This document shows, piece by piece, positions 50,536 through 52,500 of a DNA stretch of 52,500 nucleotides (within the stretch, counting starts at the first letter, position 1; every line of letters starts with the position of its first letter). The notes beneath the pieces are model-generated. The model saw only the letters and a program-made list of their open reading frames with translations, did no database searches and had not been told where the DNA came from. Source of the stretch: Symbiodinium natans (Eukaryota > Sar > Dinophyceae > Suessiales > Symbiodiniaceae); assembly GCA_905221605.1 (NCBI GenBank), contig CAJNDS010002320.1, positions 129,940 to 182,439 of the forward strand, written 5' to 3'. A program made the position numbers and the translations under genes.

Positions 50536-50770
50536 GAACCCTAAACCCTAAACCCTAAACCCCAAACCCTCAACCCTAAACCCTGAACCGTAAACCCTAA
50601 ACCCTAAACCTTAAACCCTAAACCCTAAACCCTAAACCCGAAACCCGAAACCCCAAACCCCAAACCACAAACCCTAAACCCTAAACCCTAAACCCTAAAC
50701 CCTAAACCCTAAACCCTAAACCCTAAACCCTAAATCCTAAACCCTAAGCCCTAAACCCTAAACCCTAAAC
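50536..50770 (-). repeat. CCCTAAA array with CCCGAAA/CCCCAAA variants
   Basis: About 33 units. Confidence 0.97.
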
Positions 50771-50775
50771 CGGAG

Positions 50776-50823
50776 GTCCGGGTCAGCCAGCTCGATGGCG
50801 AGGCGGCGTCCATGAAGCTACGG
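50776..50823 (+). CDS. Candidate coiled-coil exon
   Basis: AACCGGAG| then VRVSQLDGEAASMKLR (16 codons, phase 0-0), to a CGG|GCGCGG (GC) donor. CCCTAAA before it and TTTAGGG after it. Confidence 0.66.
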
Positions 50824-50963
50824 GCGCGGACCTCGGCATTTTCTCCATCTCTTTTTTCAGCTTTGTTGTGGGGGTTTAGGGTTTAGGGTTTAGGGTTTAG
50901 GGGGGATCTTTAGGGTAGGGTTTAGGATTTTCAGGGTTCGGGGCACCTTGTTCTTTCTTATAG

Positions 50964-51013
50964 GCTTTTCCTCCGAAAAGTGCAACTCCGTGGAGTTGGA
51001 GAAGTCCTCGAAC
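50964..51013 (+). CDS. Candidate exon, frame uncertain
   Basis: Excellent pyrimidine-rich acceptor TTCTTTCTTATAG|. One frame reads LFLRKVQLRGVGEVLEP, another contains NSVELEKSSN. The donor is not fixed. Confidence 0.35.
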
Positions 51014-51428
51014 CCAGTTTCGGGGTGCAATGAAAAACGGGTTTAGGTTCAGGGCTTCAGGCTACTGAGCTGCTTTTCAGGGCTTAGATCTTCAGTTGCC
51101 AAGCCAGGTAGATACAGTACATAGCACACTTGGTGGTAACTTCAAATCATGAAGGGCCCATAGCAGCAGCTTAATCCAGGGTTTAGGGTTGTGCGTACAA
51201 GAGCTTGAGAGCAGTTCAAGAGGAAAAGCCGCAGGCAAGGGCCTCTTGGTTCAAAAAATCAACTGCTCTAACCTCAAAGTACAAACCCATATAAGCCCGA
51301 ACTCCCCCTCAACCCTAAACCCTAAACCCTAAGCTCTAAACCCTAAAGCCTAAACCCTAAACCCTAAACCCTGAACCCTAAACCCTAAGCCCCTAAACCC
51401 CACACTGGCAATGTCGCCTCACCGACAG

Positions 51429-51461
51429 GTGGCAGACCTGGAAGCCGAGCGCAACGAGCAG
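51429..51461 (+). CDS. Candidate coiled-coil micro-exon
   Basis: ACCGACAG| then VADLEAERNEQ (11 codons, phase 0-0), to a CAG|GCAGAG (GC) donor. Textbook bracket. Confidence 0.68.
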
Positions 51462-51478
51462 GCAGAGTGTGGGGTGCA

Positions 51479-51578
51479 GGGTTTAGGGTTTCGGGTTTAG
51501 GGTTTCGGGTTTAGGGTTTAGGGTTTAGGGTTTAGGGTTTAGGGTTTCGGGTTTAGGGTTTAGGGTTTAGGGCTTAGG
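51479..51578 (+). repeat. TTTAGGG array with TTTCGGG variants
   Basis: About 14 units after the exon at 51429-51461. Confidence 0.97.
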
Positions 51579-52016
51579 GTACCATGATCAGCTTTTCTCC
51601 ATAAGGGCGCTCGGCTATAGTGCAAGTGTATGTACCTGAACAGGGCCCCAGGAGTTTAGGGTTTAGGAGTTTAGGGTGCAGGTTTTAGGGTTTGGGGTTC
51701 ATGGCTTCGAGCTTATGTCCCCTTTATGGTCGATGCATAGGAGACGAGGAACCTTAATTTAGGACGGCTGTTTCAGAGGGGTGTAAGTTCCACGTCGGGG
51801 TCAGGGGCCTTTATAAATATTACCTCGTGGGCAAATAAAATAGTAAAAGAACGAGCCACCGGTCAGAATATTAATTGTCTAGATCGCCTTACCCACAATC
51901 TGGGGCCTGTACGAGTCTTTGGACTCTTCGGAGAGGTTTGCCTCGGACCCAGAATAGGGGGTGCCCTTTACACCAACAAGGGTACCCTTGTATTCCTGGA
52001 TCTAGTGACCCCTCCT

Positions 52017-52421
52017 ACCCTAAACCCCTAAACCCCTAAACCCCTAAACCCCTAAACCCCTAAACCCCTAAACCCCTAAACCCCTAAACCCCTAAACCCC
52101 TAAACCCCTTAACCCCTTAACCCCTTAACCCCTTAACCCCTTAACCCCTTAACCCCTTAACCCCTTAACCCCTTAACCCCTTAACCCCTAAACCCCTAAA
52201 CCCCTAAACCCCTAAACCCCTAAACCCCTAAACTGTGCCTAAACCCCTAAACCCCTTAAACCCCTAAACCCCTTAAACCCCTAAACCCCTAAACCCCTAA
52301 ACCCCTTAAACCCCTAAACCCCTTAAACCCCTAAACCCTAAACCCCTTGAACCCCTAAACCCCTAAACCCTACACCCTAAACCCTAAACCCTAAACCCTA
52401 AACCCTAAACCCTAAACCCTA
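52017..52421 (-). repeat. CCCCTAAA, CCCCTTAA and CCCTAAA composite array
   Basis: Block structure: CCCCTAAA 8-mers (52017-52108), about ten CCCCTTAA units (52105-52190), CCCCTAAA again, then a final run of CCCTAAA before the last exon. Confidence 0.98.
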
Positions 52422-52448
52422 CGACCAGCTCGAAATACCACTGCAGAG

Positions 52449-52484
52449 GCCGCTGCCCTGCGTGCTGTGCAAAGTCGGTTGCAG
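52449..52484 (+). CDS. Candidate coiled-coil exon
   Basis: ACTGCAGAG| then AAALRAVQSRLQ (12 codons, phase 0). The apparent end CAG|GGGTCG is not a standard donor. A GT at 52478 is possible, or the exon continues past the window edge. Confidence 0.55.
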
Positions 52485-52500
52485 GGGTCGGTCCCGGGCC

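Larger units (their letters stand above)
29..52484 (+). other. Giant intron-rich gene region (about 65 micro-exons, telomere-repeat introns)
   Basis: Umbrella for the exon calls below. Seen: short GC-rich islands that translate to charged or heptad-like peptide, begin after AG and end at GT, GC or GA, and are bracketed by CCCTAAA repeats upstream and TTTAGGG repeats downstream. Most are multiples of three in phase 0. Downstream of 30 kb all encode coiled-coil-like sequence on the + strand, so one long coiled-coil protein is the simplest reading. Upstream exons have mixed phases and may belong to the same or to a neighbouring gene. No start codon, stop codon or family-defining domain could be fixed. 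The telomere-free block 25405-30110 lies inside it. Confidence 0.6.

Noticed and set aside
1-52500. A chromosome end (true telomere)
   Set aside because: Telomere units occur in both orientations throughout, in blocks separated by unique DNA and candidate exons; no terminal uniform array is present.

Overview
The window looks like nuclear DNA of a dinoflagellate (inference). Three things point there: plant-type telomere repeats (TTTAGGG/CCCTAAA) are scattered through it in both orientations; the short coding islands between them end at GT, GC or GA donors and begin after AG|G acceptors, which is the known dinoflagellate splice-site spectrum; and the exons are GC-rich while almost everything else is low-copy or repetitive DNA. 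Nothing prokaryotic is present. No protein can be named with confidence.

Main reading: most of the window, perhaps all of it, is one very large, very intron-rich + strand gene (or a few consecutive ones). I assign by eye about 65 short exons of roughly 16-136 nt, most of 24-70 nt, or about 5-6% of the window. Positions 1-30000 carry mixed content: a Cys/His-rich piece, hydrophobic and globular-looking pieces, then increasing coiled coil. From 30136 to 52484 nearly every exon encodes Glu/Arg/Leu/Gln/Ala heptad-like sequence of a long coiled-coil protein, usually as a phase 0-0 module of 6-23 codons.

Introns are built largely of telomere-like repeats with a consistent polarity. The G-rich strand (TTTAGGG) lies just after an exon and the C-rich strand (CCCTAAA) just before the next. 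So a switch from CCCTAAA to TTTAGGG marks an exon, and a switch from TTTAGGG to CCCTAAA marks a mid-intron spacer. Such introns could fold end to end. At 16025-16184 a telomeric block is flanked by a 15-bp direct duplication that supplies both splice sites, the signature of an introner (intron-generating insertion).

Mid-intron spacers hold short inverted-repeat (MITE-like) families present two to four times, microsatellites, long G or C homopolymers, a decayed Tc1/mariner fragment (about 3440-3951), a 52-bp hairpin satellite (33158-34325) and a polypyrimidine minisatellite (25405-25864). Two MITE-like copies are interrupted by telomeric blocks.

From 25405 to 30110 there are no telomeric repeats. 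The second half of this stretch (about 28490-30110) is strikingly AT-rich and holds a decayed zinc-finger gene whose architecture resembles a family found in large DNA viruses of algae and protists: a probable endogenous viral fragment inside an intron. All exon calls are manual and need transcript evidence.
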